Part shown: piece after piece, positions 45,703-55,860 of the stretch
Position numbering within the stretch: position 1 is the stretch's first letter
Layout: each line of letters begins with the position of its first letter
Assembly (NCBI RefSeq): GCF_012275445.1
Contig: NZ_JAAZQK010000007.1
Coordinates: forward strand, 1 to 64,000
Direction of reading: 5' to 3'
DNA: 64,000 nucleotides
From: Rhizobacter sp. SG703
Lineage (GTDB): Bacteria > Pseudomonadota > Gammaproteobacteria > Burkholderiales > Burkholderiaceae_C
The notes under the pieces: generated by a model
The model's input: only the letters and a program-made list of their open reading frames with translations
What the model was told of the DNA's origin: nothing
The model's database searches: none
Translations under genes and position numbers: made by a program

Positions 45703-46497
45703 TCACGGCCCTGCGGTCTCCAGCGCGCGCTCGGGCTGCACGCCAAGCGGCAGTACGCACAGCCTGACACCGTCCAGCGCGAGCACCAGCCCCAGCTGCC
45801 CACCCACCTGCACCACGGCGCTGGCGATCGCAGCCGGCGCCGGTACGGCGTTGGCCGCGACGGCCGACATCCTCGTCGACGCACTGACGGGCGGCTGGCG
45901 CAGCACCGCCCACAGCGCCTGCGGATCGCGCAACTGCAGCGACTGCAGGTACAGGCGGAAGACCGCCTCTTCGCTCGAATCGAGCTCCGGCGCGGCGCGG
46001 CGCTTCGCTGCGGCAGCCGCCTCGCGCAGCCGCAGCAGCGCCCGCCGCAACTGCTGCCGGCTGCCCGGCTCGGACCTGCCGCCGGCCCGTGCGATCTCGG
46101 CGTGGCCGACCTCGAACACTTCGTGCAACAGCACGGCGGCACCGTCCGCCGGCGTCAGCTCGGCGGCCAGCAGCCGCAACGCACGGGCGGCCTCTTGCGA
46201 GCGCGCCGCCTCCGTCTCGGCCGACGGCGATGCGCCCGCGGTCTCGTCGTCGGCCGTCTGCGCCAGCCAGTGCTGCATCCAGTCTCGTCGCCGCAGGCGG
46301 TCGATGGCCAGGTGGCGCACCACGGTGTGCAGCCAGGCCTGTGCAACGTCGAGCTCCGGCGCGTCGGCCTCGAGCGCGCGGACGCAGGCGTCCTGCACGG
46401 CGTCCTCGGCCTCCGCCGGTCCCAGCAGGCGGGTGGCCGCACGCACCAGCCGGCGGCGGTCGGCATCGATCAGGGCCAGCTGGCGTTCGTCGTGCAT
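45703..46497 (-). CDS. ECF sigma factor with C-terminal extension
   Basis: A 264-aa alternative sigma factor. Region 2 is at about 8-75 (RRRLVRAATRLLGPAEAEDAVQDACVRAL, WLHTVVRHLAIDRLRRRDW). Region 4 is at about 110-165 (LTPADGAAVLLHEVFEVGHAEIA, then SRQQLRRALLRLRE). The remaining about 95 residues form an extension that begins like the SnoaL-like tail of SigJ/ECF41-type factors (EEAVFRLYLQSLQLRDPQALWAVL) but is shorter and diverges. No anti-sigma gene is adjacent. The downstream RibD-like reductase is the likely first target. Confidence 0.88.
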   Translation of the reverse strand: MHDERQLALIDADRRRLVRAATRLLGPAEAEDAVQDACVRALEADAPELDVAQAWLHTVVRHLAIDRLRRRDWMQHWLAQTADDETAGASPSAETEAARSQEAARALRLLAAELTPADGAAVLLHEVFEVGHAEIARAGGRSEPGSRQQLRRALLRLREAAAAAKRRAAPELDSSEEAVFRLYLQSLQLRDPQALWAVLRQPPVSASTRMSAVAANAVPAPAAIASAVVQVGGQLGLVLALDGVRLCVLPLGVQPERALETAGP

Positions 46498-46586
46498 CCG
46501 CGCAGCTTGCCACAGCCCGACCGCAGGCCGGTGTCACGAAAGCCGCGCCTCGTTCGTCAAGGCAGTTCAACCACCAGGACCCCTCG

Positions 46587-47183
46587 ATGGAAACCCCCGA
46601 CACCGCCACGCCCTCCAGCGCCACCGAGCCGCGCACCTCCTACCTGGAGGAAAAGGCCTTCAAGGCGCGCACCCTGCTGATCTTCGGCACCGTCACCGAC
46701 GTGACGGCCGCCGACGTGACGCGCCGGCTCATCGCACTCGACGCCGACAGCGCCGACCCGATCGACGTGCTGGTGAGCTCGCCCGGCGGCCACCTGGAAT
46801 CGGGCGACGCCATCCACGACATCCTGCGCTTCATCGCCGCGCCAGTGAACATGATCGGCACCGGCTGGGTCGGCAGCGCCGCCACCCACCTCTACCTGGC
46901 AGTGCCGCGCGAGCGGCGCTACTGCCTGCCCAACACGCGCTTCCTGATCCACCAGCCCAGCGGCGGCGCCGGCGGGCCGGCCACCGACATCGCGATCCAG
47001 GCCGTCGAGATCATCAAGGCCCGCGAGCGCATCGCCCGCACGATCGCGCGCGAGACCGGCAAGTCGCTCGAAGCGGTGCTGGCCGACATCGAGCGCGACC
47101 GCTGGATGTCGGCCGAGGAAGCGGTCGAGTACGGGCTGGTGTCGCGGATCATCGAGCGCAAGACCGAGCTCAGGTCCGCCTGA
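46587..47183 (+). CDS. ClpP-family serine protease paralogue
   Basis: A 198-aa cytoplasmic protease of the ClpP/SppA-like fold. The catalytic triad is preserved: Ser in GWVGSAATHLYLA (position equivalent to GQAASMGA of ClpP), His in RFLIHQPSGG and Asp in ERDRWMSAEEAVEYGLV. It differs from the housekeeping ClpP in its N-terminal about 25 residues and in the sequence before the catalytic Ser, and no clpX or tig gene is adjacent. It is therefore a secondary paralogue that may form mixed rings or work alone. It is divergent from the sigma factor gene with 89 bases between. Confidence 0.9.
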   Translation: METPDTATPSSATEPRTSYLEEKAFKARTLLIFGTVTDVTAADVTRRLIALDADSADPIDVLVSSPGGHLESGDAIHDILRFIAAPVNMIGTGWVGSAATHLYLAVPRERRYCLPNTRFLIHQPSGGAGGPATDIAIQAVEIIKARERIARTIARETGKSLEAVLADIERDRWMSAEEAVEYGLVSRIIERKTELRSA

Positions 47184-47299
47184 GGCGGGGGGCGATACGG
47201 TGGCCCTGGGGAGAACCCCCGGGCTCGTCGATCCCGTGCGCGGCTATGCTGGCCGCAAGCCGGGACCCGCCGGAACCGGCGGTCCGAGCGAGTTCACCG

Positions 47300-50377
<3,078 letters not shown>

Positions 50378-50387
50378 ACGCGGCGGG

Positions 50388-51245
50388 TCAGCGTCCGCGT
50401 CTGGCGTCGTACCAGAGTTCCGCCCGGTCGGACGGCGTGCCGGGTGTCAGCAGCGGGTTGCGCAACTCGATCACGGTGCGGGTCTCGAGCTGCGCCTTGC
50501 GCAGCCATTCGCCGAAGTACTGCTGGAACAGCTTGTCGAACGAGCCGTCGGCGATCGCCTTCTCGAGGCCCGCGCGGATGTCCTGCGCGAGCCGGATGTT
50601 CTTGCGGTTCACCATGAAGTAGGCGTCGTAGAAGTAGTGCAGCGCGAGGTGCGGCTCCACTTCCAGCGTATCGGCATTGAGCGCCTGCTCTTCCCAGATC
50701 TCCATCATGCTGCGCGGGAAGTAGTCGAAGCGCTGGCCGGTGAGCATCTTGAACAGGCCCTCGTAGCGCGGCGCGGTGATCACGTCGATGCCGTTGGCGC
50801 GCAGGATCTGCGTGTCGGGCCACTCCTGCCCCTGCGCGATCCGCAGCCGCTTCAGGTCGGCCAGCGTGTCGACGCCGGCGACGCGGCCCTGGTCGCCCCT
50901 GCGGATCAGGCCCAGGCGCCAGCCGAGCAGGCCCTTGTTGATCGGGATGTAGACCGGCAGCAGGCGCGCCTCGCGCTCGGCGGAACTGGGGATCGGCCCG
51001 ACATCGATGCTGCGACCAGCCTCGATCTCCAGCACCTGGCGCTCCTGGTTCATCGCGGTCTCGGCCGGCTGGGTGCGGTAGTCGGTGCCGCTCTTCGACA
51101 GCGCGAGCTGCAGCAGCTGCAGCGCGTAGTCGTAGCGGTGGTCGCCTTCGAACTCGGGCTTCGGAACGCGGACCACCTCCACCGCGGAAGCGGCCAGGTG
51201 GGCGGCGAACAGCAGGCAGGCCAACAGGCGAGACGCCATTTGCAT
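50388..51245 (-). CDS. periplasmic solute-binding protein (SBP_bac_3-like)
   Basis: A 285-aa exported protein with a Sec signal (cleavage near AASAV) and a type II periplasmic-binding fold. Visible blocks are DYALQLLQLALSKSGTDY, DTLADLKRLRIAQGQEWPDTQILR and GLFKMLTGQRFDYFPRSMMEIWE, with LEKAIADGSFDKLFQQYFGEWL near the C-terminus. No permease or ATPase is adjacent, so it is either a lone receptor or a signalling partner of the convergent hybrid kinase (10 bases between stop codons). The start at 51245 has GAGGAG 6 bases upstream; 51251 and 51239 are alternatives. Confidence 0.82.
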   Translation of the reverse strand: MQMASRLLACLLFAAHLAASAVEVVRVPKPEFEGDHRYDYALQLLQLALSKSGTDYRTQPAETAMNQERQVLEIEAGRSIDVGPIPSSAEREARLLPVYIPINKGLLGWRLGLIRRGDQGRVAGVDTLADLKRLRIAQGQEWPDTQILRANGIDVITAPRYEGLFKMLTGQRFDYFPRSMMEIWEEQALNADTLEVEPHLALHYFYDAYFMVNRKNIRLAQDIRAGLEKAIADGSFDKLFQQYFGEWLRKAQLETRTVIELRNPLLTPGTPSDRAELWYDARRGR

Positions 51246-51369
51246 GATCATCTCCTCGACTTGGGGGGGGCGAATCGATGATACGCCCGGCCCTCGCTCC
51301 AGCCTCACTCCGCCTGCGCGCCCCCCGCCTTCACCGCCTCCGCGCAGCGCGGGATCTCGCGCGCGCGAC

Positions 51370-52002
51370 TCACGCGTCCGGCGCGGTCGCGATCAGCCGG
51401 ACCCCGAGCCCGAACAGCACGACCCCGGCCGTGCGGTCGACCCAGGTCTTGCAGCCGAGGTAGACCTTGCGCGGCCCCTGCGACGACAGCAGCAGCGCGA
51501 CGAAGGCGTACCAGCTCGCCTCGACCGCGAACACCGCGGCGACCAGCGCGATGCCGAAGCCCACCGAGTAGCTGTGCGGCAGGAAGGCCGCGAAGACGCT
51601 GCCGTAGACGATGGCCGTCTTCGGGTTGCTGAGCTGCGTGGCGAGGCCTCGCCACAGCGAGCGGCCGAACTGCCGCGGCTCGTCGGCGCCGCCGGACTGC
51701 AGCGCAAGCGGTTCGCGCGCGCCGCGGAAGATCAGGAAGCCGAGGTAGCACAGGTACAGCCCGCCGCCGAGCTTCAGCGCGACGTACAGCGTCGGCACCG
51801 CCATCAGCACCGCCTGCAGGCCGAGCAAGGCCATCGTCGCGAACGCCATGCCGCCGAGACCCATGCCGAGCGCGGCTGCGACGCCCTGCGAACGCGAGCC
51901 GGCCACCGCCATGCGCGCCACCATCACGAAACTGGGCCCCGGGCTGACGACGCCGACGGACAGCGCAGCGACGATGCCCGCCAGGGCAATGAGTTCTTGC
52001 AC
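51370..52002 (-). CDS. LysE/RhtB family exporter
   Basis: A 210-aa inner-membrane protein with about six helices, of the LysE/RhtB amino-acid exporter family. The N-terminal GIVAALSVGVVSPGPSFVMV contains the family's SPGPxF/N motif. The second half has LATQLSNPKTAIVYGSVFAAFLP (conserved NPK). It probably exports amino acids or related metabolites. It follows the EamA transporter gene on the same strand, 85 bases apart. An export operon is plausible. Confidence 0.92.
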   Translation of the reverse strand: MQELIALAGIVAALSVGVVSPGPSFVMVARMAVAGSRSQGVAAALGMGLGGMAFATMALLGLQAVLMAVPTLYVALKLGGGLYLCYLGFLIFRGAREPLALQSGGADEPRQFGRSLWRGLATQLSNPKTAIVYGSVFAAFLPHSYSVGFGIALVAAVFAVEASWYAFVALLLSSQGPRKVYLGCKTWVDRTAGVVLFGLGVRLIATAPDA

Positions 52003-52087
52003 GATTCGGATCTCCTGTTGAAAAGAAAAGGTGGCGAGGAACCCCTCGACGCCGGATTGTCGCGGCCCGCGATAGGCCGCGGGAAGG

Positions 52088-53056
52088 TCAGGTCTTGCGA
52101 TTGGTCAGCATCACGCCGAGCACGCTCAGCGCGCCGCCCATCCCCATCGACGCGGTGATGCCCTCGCCAAGCAGCAGCGCCGCCAGCGTGACGCCGAACA
52201 CCGGCACCAGGTTGTTGAACACCACCGTGCGCGACGGGCCGATGGCCTTGACGCCGTCGCCGTACCAGACGAAGCCGAGCACGGTGCCGAACGCGCCGAG
52301 GTAGACCACCGCCGCCCAGACCGGCCAGGGCAGCTGCCGCCACGCGAGCTCGGCCAGATCGCCGGCCGACCCGAGCAGCAGGAACGACAGGCCCCACAGC
52401 GCGGCCCAGGTCGTCGCCACCAGCGGGCTCAGCCCGGCGAACGCGATGCGGCCGATCACCGTGTAGGCGGCCCAGCTGAGCACCGCGCCGAACATCAGCA
52501 GCTCGCCGGCACCGATCGATTGGCTGATGTCGTGCAACGCGGCGAGCGGGCTGCCGCGGGTGATCACGACCACGGCGCCGGTCAGCGCCAGCGCAATGCC
52601 CCACCACTGCAGCGGCCGCAGCCGCTCGCGGAACACGAGGCTCGCGGCGATGGCCGTGACGACCGGGTTCAGCGCGACGAACAGCGCGGTGCGGCCGGCC
52701 GGCATGCGCGAGAGCGCCGAGAAGAAGCACAGGTTGTAGAGAAAGATGCCGGTGAGCCCGAGCCCCGCGGTGGCCAGCGCCTGCCGCCAGCTCAGCCGGG
52801 CCAGCCCGCCGGCCGAGCGCCAGGCGAGCGGCAGCAACAGCAGCACCGCGACGCCGAAGCGCAGCACCGCCGCGACCGCTGGCGGCATCGCCTGCGCGAG
52901 CGCCTTGCCGGCGATGAAGGTGCCGCCCCAGAACAGCGCGACCATCACCAGCTTGGCGTAGACGAACGGGAGGTTCGGCTGCTCGCGCGCGGACAGAGCG
53001 TCAGCAGGAACGGGAACGGGAACGGGAACGGGAACGGGAACGGGAACGGCGGTCAT
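52088..53056 (-). CDS. EamA/DMT superfamily transporter
   Basis: A 322-aa inner-membrane protein with ten predicted helices in two EamA repeats (about 30-165 and 175-310). Typical phrases are VALFWGGTFIAGKALAQAMPP and AVLSWAAYTVIGRIAF. The GAFGTVLGFVWYGDGVKAIGPSRTVVFNNLVPVFG block is also present. It probably exports small metabolites. The N-terminus after MTA is a (Val-Pro)7 run encoded by a 6-bp tandem repeat. It is divergent from a LysR gene, which probably regulates it through the palindrome between the two genes. Confidence 0.92.
   Translation of the reverse strand: MTAVPVPVPVPVPVPVPADALSAREQPNLPFVYAKLVMVALFWGGTFIAGKALAQAMPPAVAAVLRFGVAVLLLLPLAWRSAGGLARLSWRQALATAGLGLTGIFLYNLCFFSALSRMPAGRTALFVALNPVVTAIAASLVFRERLRPLQWWGIALALTGAVVVITRGSPLAALHDISQSIGAGELLMFGAVLSWAAYTVIGRIAFAGLSPLVATTWAALWGLSFLLLGSAGDLAELAWRQLPWPVWAAVVYLGAFGTVLGFVWYGDGVKAIGPSRTVVFNNLVPVFGVTLAALLLGEGITASMGMGGALSVLGVMLTNRKT
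53007..53048. repeat. 7 x 6-bp tandem repeat at the 5' end of the EamA gene
   Basis: GGAACG on the plus strand occurs seven times without interruption, encoding (Val-Pro)7 after MTA of the transporter. Changes in copy number stay in frame, so the repeat alters only the length of the N-terminal tail. Confidence 0.85.
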
Positions 53057-53098
53057 GGCGGGGCGAGGGAGCGTGGTTCGGCGCGAATGCTAGTTTTC

Positions 53099-53132
53099 AT
53101 GAGCGGTCATGGTCAAATGAGCAAACGCTCAT
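53099..53132. promoter_or_regulatory. LysR-type operator candidate between the EamA and LysR genes
   Basis: A perfect palindrome ATGAGC-AAAC-GCTCAT covers 53117-53132, and a further ATGAGC half-site lies at 53099-53104, 18 bp upstream. The position between divergent genes is standard for LysR recognition and activation sites. The palindrome covers the ATG at 53131, favouring the later LysR start at 53152. Confidence 0.5.
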
Positions 53133-53151
53133 GCCACTCGTGGAGCCGCCG

Positions 53152-54060
53152 ATGACCTTCACCCAGCTCGAAGTCTTCGCGCTCGTCGCCGAGCTCGGCG
53201 GCTTCACCGCCGCGGCGTCGCGCCTCGGGATCACCCAGTCGGCAGCCTCGCATGCGCTGAAGGCGCTCGAGAAGGAGCTGCGCGTCTCGCTGATCTCGCG
53301 CCACCCGACGGCGCTGAAGCCGACCGAGGTCGGCCGACAGGTGCTGCTGCGCGCGCGAGAGATCCTGAACCTGGCCGAGGCGCTGAAGCAGGAGGCCGCG
53401 GCCGCCGGCGGCCTGAGCCAGGGCGTGCTGCGCATCGGCTCGTTCGGGCCGACCTCGTCGGTGCGGCTGCTGCCCGGCATCCTGGCCGAGTTCCGCAGCA
53501 GCTTTCCGGGCATCGAGGTCCGTGTCGACGAAGGCGAGGACAGCGTCGTCGCGCGCTGGATCCTCGAAGGCCGCGTCGATGTCGGCTTCGTGGTGCTGCC
53601 CGACGAGCGCTTCGACACCACGCCGCTGCTGGTCGACGAACTGATGGCGCTGGTCCCCGCGGCCCACCCGCTGTCGAAGGCGCGCAGCATCGCGCTGGCC
53701 GACTTGGTCGGCGTGCCGTTCATCCTGACGCAGGCGGGCAGTTCGTCGCTGGTCGAGAGCCGCTTCAGCGCGCTCGGGCTGCGCCCCGACATCCGCCACC
53801 GCGTCTCGCAGATGGTCACGATCCTGTCGATGGTGGACCGCGGCGAAGGCGTCTCGATCGTTGCCGAGCATGCGCTGCCCGACCGGCTCGACAGCCACTA
53901 CCCGGGCGTGGTGGCGCGGCCGCTGCGGCCGGCCGCCCGCCGCCAGATCGGCCTCGCGGTGCGCAGCCTGCGGCAGGCCTCGCCGGCCGCGAAGGAGTTC
54001 CTGAGGATCGCGACCCGCGTGTGCCGACCGAAGCCGGCCGCGAAGAAGGCGTCCGGCTGA
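53152..54060 (+). CDS. LysR family transcriptional regulator
   Basis: A 302-aa regulator. The N-terminal winged helix is MTFTQLEVFALVAELGGFTAAASRLGITQSAASHALKALEKEL (about 1-43, split here only for description), and the effector domain covers about 90-295. The start at 53152 was chosen over 53131 because GGAG lies 8 bases before it and the usual LysR sequence begins there. It is divergent from the EamA exporter gene, the arrangement for a regulator of an adjacent exporter. The inducer is unknown. The C-terminus is Lys-rich (KPAAKKASG). Confidence 0.93.
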   Translation: MTFTQLEVFALVAELGGFTAAASRLGITQSAASHALKALEKELRVSLISRHPTALKPTEVGRQVLLRAREILNLAEALKQEAAAAGGLSQGVLRIGSFGPTSSVRLLPGILAEFRSSFPGIEVRVDEGEDSVVARWILEGRVDVGFVVLPDERFDTTPLLVDELMALVPAAHPLSKARSIALADLVGVPFILTQAGSSSLVESRFSALGLRPDIRHRVSQMVTILSMVDRGEGVSIVAEHALPDRLDSHYPGVVARPLRPAARRQIGLAVRSLRQASPAAKEFLRIATRVCRPKPAAKKASG

Positions 54061-54065
54061 CCGGG

Positions 54066-55178
54066 TCAGCGGCGCAGCCGCCCGGTCGAATCGACGATCG
54101 ACAGGTCGACGAAATCGAGCCCGGTGTGGTCGCTCGTGCTGTAGTTGATGCGCAGGCCGCCGAGGTCGTACGCGGCCATGCCGTTCAGCGCGGCCAGCAC
54201 CGAGGCGCGGTTCGGCGCGCGGCCGGCGCGGCGGATCGCCTCGACCAGCACCTTGGCGTCGGCGAACCCTTCGACCAGCGCCGGCGTGATGTTCTCGACA
54301 TGTGCCGCCTTCGCGAACTCGAGCACCTCCTTGATCAGCGGCGACGAGATCGCCCGCTCGTTCGGGAACACCTGCGCGATGATCGTGCCGTGCGCGTTGG
54401 ACGCCATCAGGTCGATGAAGCCCTTCGACGCGTTGTTCGACAGCGTGACGATCTGCGCCTGCAGCCCCGCTGCGCGGATCAGCGCGGTGCCGCCGGCCAC
54501 CGCCTGCGCCGAGCCGACGAACAGAATCGCCTGCGGCTCGACCTTCTTCAAGGCCTCGACCGTCGATCCGAACTCCGGCTTCTGCTGGTTGAACTGGCCG
54601 GCGAACACCGGCTTGATGTGGCCGGCCTCGAAGCCGGCGTTGGCACCGGCCAGCGCATCGAGCCCCGACGAATCCTCCGGCGTCACGACGGCGATGCGGC
54701 TCACGCCGACGCCCATCAGGTGCTCGATCGCCCGCTGGGCCTCGCGCGACGACGACGCCCGCACGTTGAACACATAGGGCTGCACCGGCTTGCGCAGCAC
54801 CGCGGCGCCGGTCAGCGGCGCGACCAGCGCGATCTTCGATTGCTCGAGCACCGGCAGCATCGCCTGCGTCTGCGGCGTGCCGCGGCTCAGGAACAGCGCG
54901 ACCACCTTCGGGTCGGCCGCCAGCGTCTTCGCGTTCTTCGCGGCCAGCGGCGGCTGGAACTGGTCGTCCAGCGACACCAGTTCGAGGCGCTGGCCGTCGA
55001 TGCCGCCACGGCTGTTGATGGTGTCGAAGTAGAGGGTCGCGCCCGCCGTCATGTCCCGCACGCCGGCGGCGACCGGGCCGGTGAAGCCGGCCGTCTGGCC
55101 GATCTTGATCTGGGCGTGGACCGGTGCCAACGCCATCAAGCTGGCGGTCAACGCCAGCACACTCTTCCACATGTGCAT
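54066..55178 (-). CDS. orphan Liv-type ABC substrate-binding protein
   Basis: A 370-aa exported receptor with Sec signal (cleavage after APVHA). Peripla_BP_6 fold: IKIGQTAGFTGPVAAGVRDMTAG, then FDTINSRGGIDGQRLELVSLDD, LFLSRGTPQTQAMLPVL and RIAVVTPEDSSGLDALAGAN. It is a paralogue of the complete Liv-type receptor at 38.4 kb but clearly diverged, and no permease or ATPase is next to it, so it may borrow a transporter elsewhere. An AAGGGAG ribosome site precedes the ATG. A FadR-like palindrome lies 29-43 bases upstream. It converges on the LysR gene. Confidence 0.9.
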   Translation of the reverse strand: MHMWKSVLALTASLMALAPVHAQIKIGQTAGFTGPVAAGVRDMTAGATLYFDTINSRGGIDGQRLELVSLDDQFQPPLAAKNAKTLAADPKVVALFLSRGTPQTQAMLPVLEQSKIALVAPLTGAAVLRKPVQPYVFNVRASSSREAQRAIEHLMGVGVSRIAVVTPEDSSGLDALAGANAGFEAGHIKPVFAGQFNQQKPEFGSTVEALKKVEPQAILFVGSAQAVAGGTALIRAAGLQAQIVTLSNNASKGFIDLMASNAHGTIIAQVFPNERAISSPLIKEVLEFAKAAHVENITPALVEGFADAKVLVEAIRRAGRAPNRASVLAALNGMAAYDLGGLRINYSTSDHTGLDFVDLSIVDSTGRLRR

Positions 55179-55206
55179 TCAAGCTCCCTTGGAGTGGAAA
55201 GGCTCC

Positions 55207-55221
55207 ACTTGTCGTACAAGT
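55207..55221. promoter_or_regulatory. FadR/GntR-type palindrome upstream of the orphan receptor gene
   Basis: ACTTGT-CGT-ACAAGT is a perfect inverted repeat containing TTGT-N3-ACAA, close to operators of FadR-subfamily GntR regulators. It lies 29-43 bases before the receptor ATG. No GntR gene is in the window. Confidence 0.5.
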
Positions 55222-55303
55222 CTAGAGATCCAAATCACGAATCCAGGGCGTCCACACCGGCATTCAGTGGGAAAAATCACGGTTCGACGAGGCGGGTCAT
55301 CGC

Positions 55304-55334
55304 TTGACATTGCCACCGTGGAAGCCCCTAGACT
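55304..55334 (+). promoter_or_regulatory. MerR/CueR-type promoter of the copper operon
   Basis: -35 TTGACA (55304-55309) and -10 TAGACT (55329-55334) are separated by 19 bases, the stretched spacer that MerR-family activators require. The spacer contains an imperfect dyad (TTGCCA...TGGAAG). The TTG start of the first copper-operon gene is 28 bases after the -10. No cueR gene is adjacent. Confidence 0.65.
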
Positions 55335-55361
55335 CGCGGCCAGCCTGAATACCCACCTGCC

Positions 55362-55754
55362 TTGAGAACCGCCCGCGCCCTCCTCTTGATCGTCCTTGCG
55401 CTGCTGATGCCCCTGCGGGCCGCGGTCGCGGGGGCGATGCTGTGCCCGACGGGGGGCGACGCGGTGTCCCACCAACAGCACGAGCCGCATCCCGACAGGT
55501 ACGACGACTCGGCTGCCGCGCAGGCGCATCACGAGGGCATGCACCACGACGCCGCACCACCGTCCCCCGCGTCCCACGCGCACGACGGCGGCTGCAACCT
55601 CTGCGCGAGCTTCTGCTCGATGACCCCGCTGCCCAGCAGCGCGCCGACGGTCGAGCCGTCGATGCTCGCGGCCACGGTGAGCTTCCCGGCGCTGCGCGCG
55701 CCGGCCCCCAGCTTCCAGTCCGACGGCCCCGACCGTCCTCCCCGAAGCCGCTGA
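55362..55754 (+). CDS. small exported Cys/His-rich protein (DUF2946-like), copper operon
   Basis: A 130-aa protein with an N-terminal hydrophobic segment (ALLLIVLALLMPLRAAVAGA) acting as signal or anchor. The mature part has many His residues (HHEGMHHD, SHQQHEPH) and a C-N-L-C-x3-C cluster (CNLCASFC), consistent with metal binding. It resembles DUF2946-type proteins often found at the head of copper-resistance operons. The start is TTG at 55362: the first ATG lies inside the signal sequence. It is first in the operon behind the MerR-type promoter. A strong hairpin follows the stop. Confidence 0.7.
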   Translation: MRTARALLLIVLALLMPLRAAVAGAMLCPTGGDAVSHQQHEPHPDRYDDSAAAQAHHEGMHHDAAPPSPASHAHDGGCNLCASFCSMTPLPSSAPTVEPSMLAATVSFPALRAPAPSFQSDGPDRPPRSR

Positions 55755-55762
55755 CCCCACCG

Positions 55763-55781
55763 GGGCCCGTCGACCGGGCCC
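55763..55781 (+). terminator. hairpin between the DUF2946-like and TolC-like genes
   Basis: GGGCCCG (55763-55769) and CGGGCCC (55775-55781) form a perfect 7-bp stem with a 5-base loop, 9 bases after the first stop codon. There is no T-run; it may act as attenuator or as an RNA-processing barrier rather than as full terminator. Confidence 0.45.
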
Positions 55782-55860
55782 GAGGGTGCCTGCGCGTCCG
55801 CCGCGCAGGCTGTTGCCGACCCCGCCTTGCGGGCGCCGGCGATTCAAACGACTTCGAACC

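Noticed and set aside
53131-53151. LysR gene start at 53131
   Set aside because: That ATG lies within the palindromic operator candidate and adds 7 residues before the family-typical MTFTQLEVF start, which has its own GGAG.
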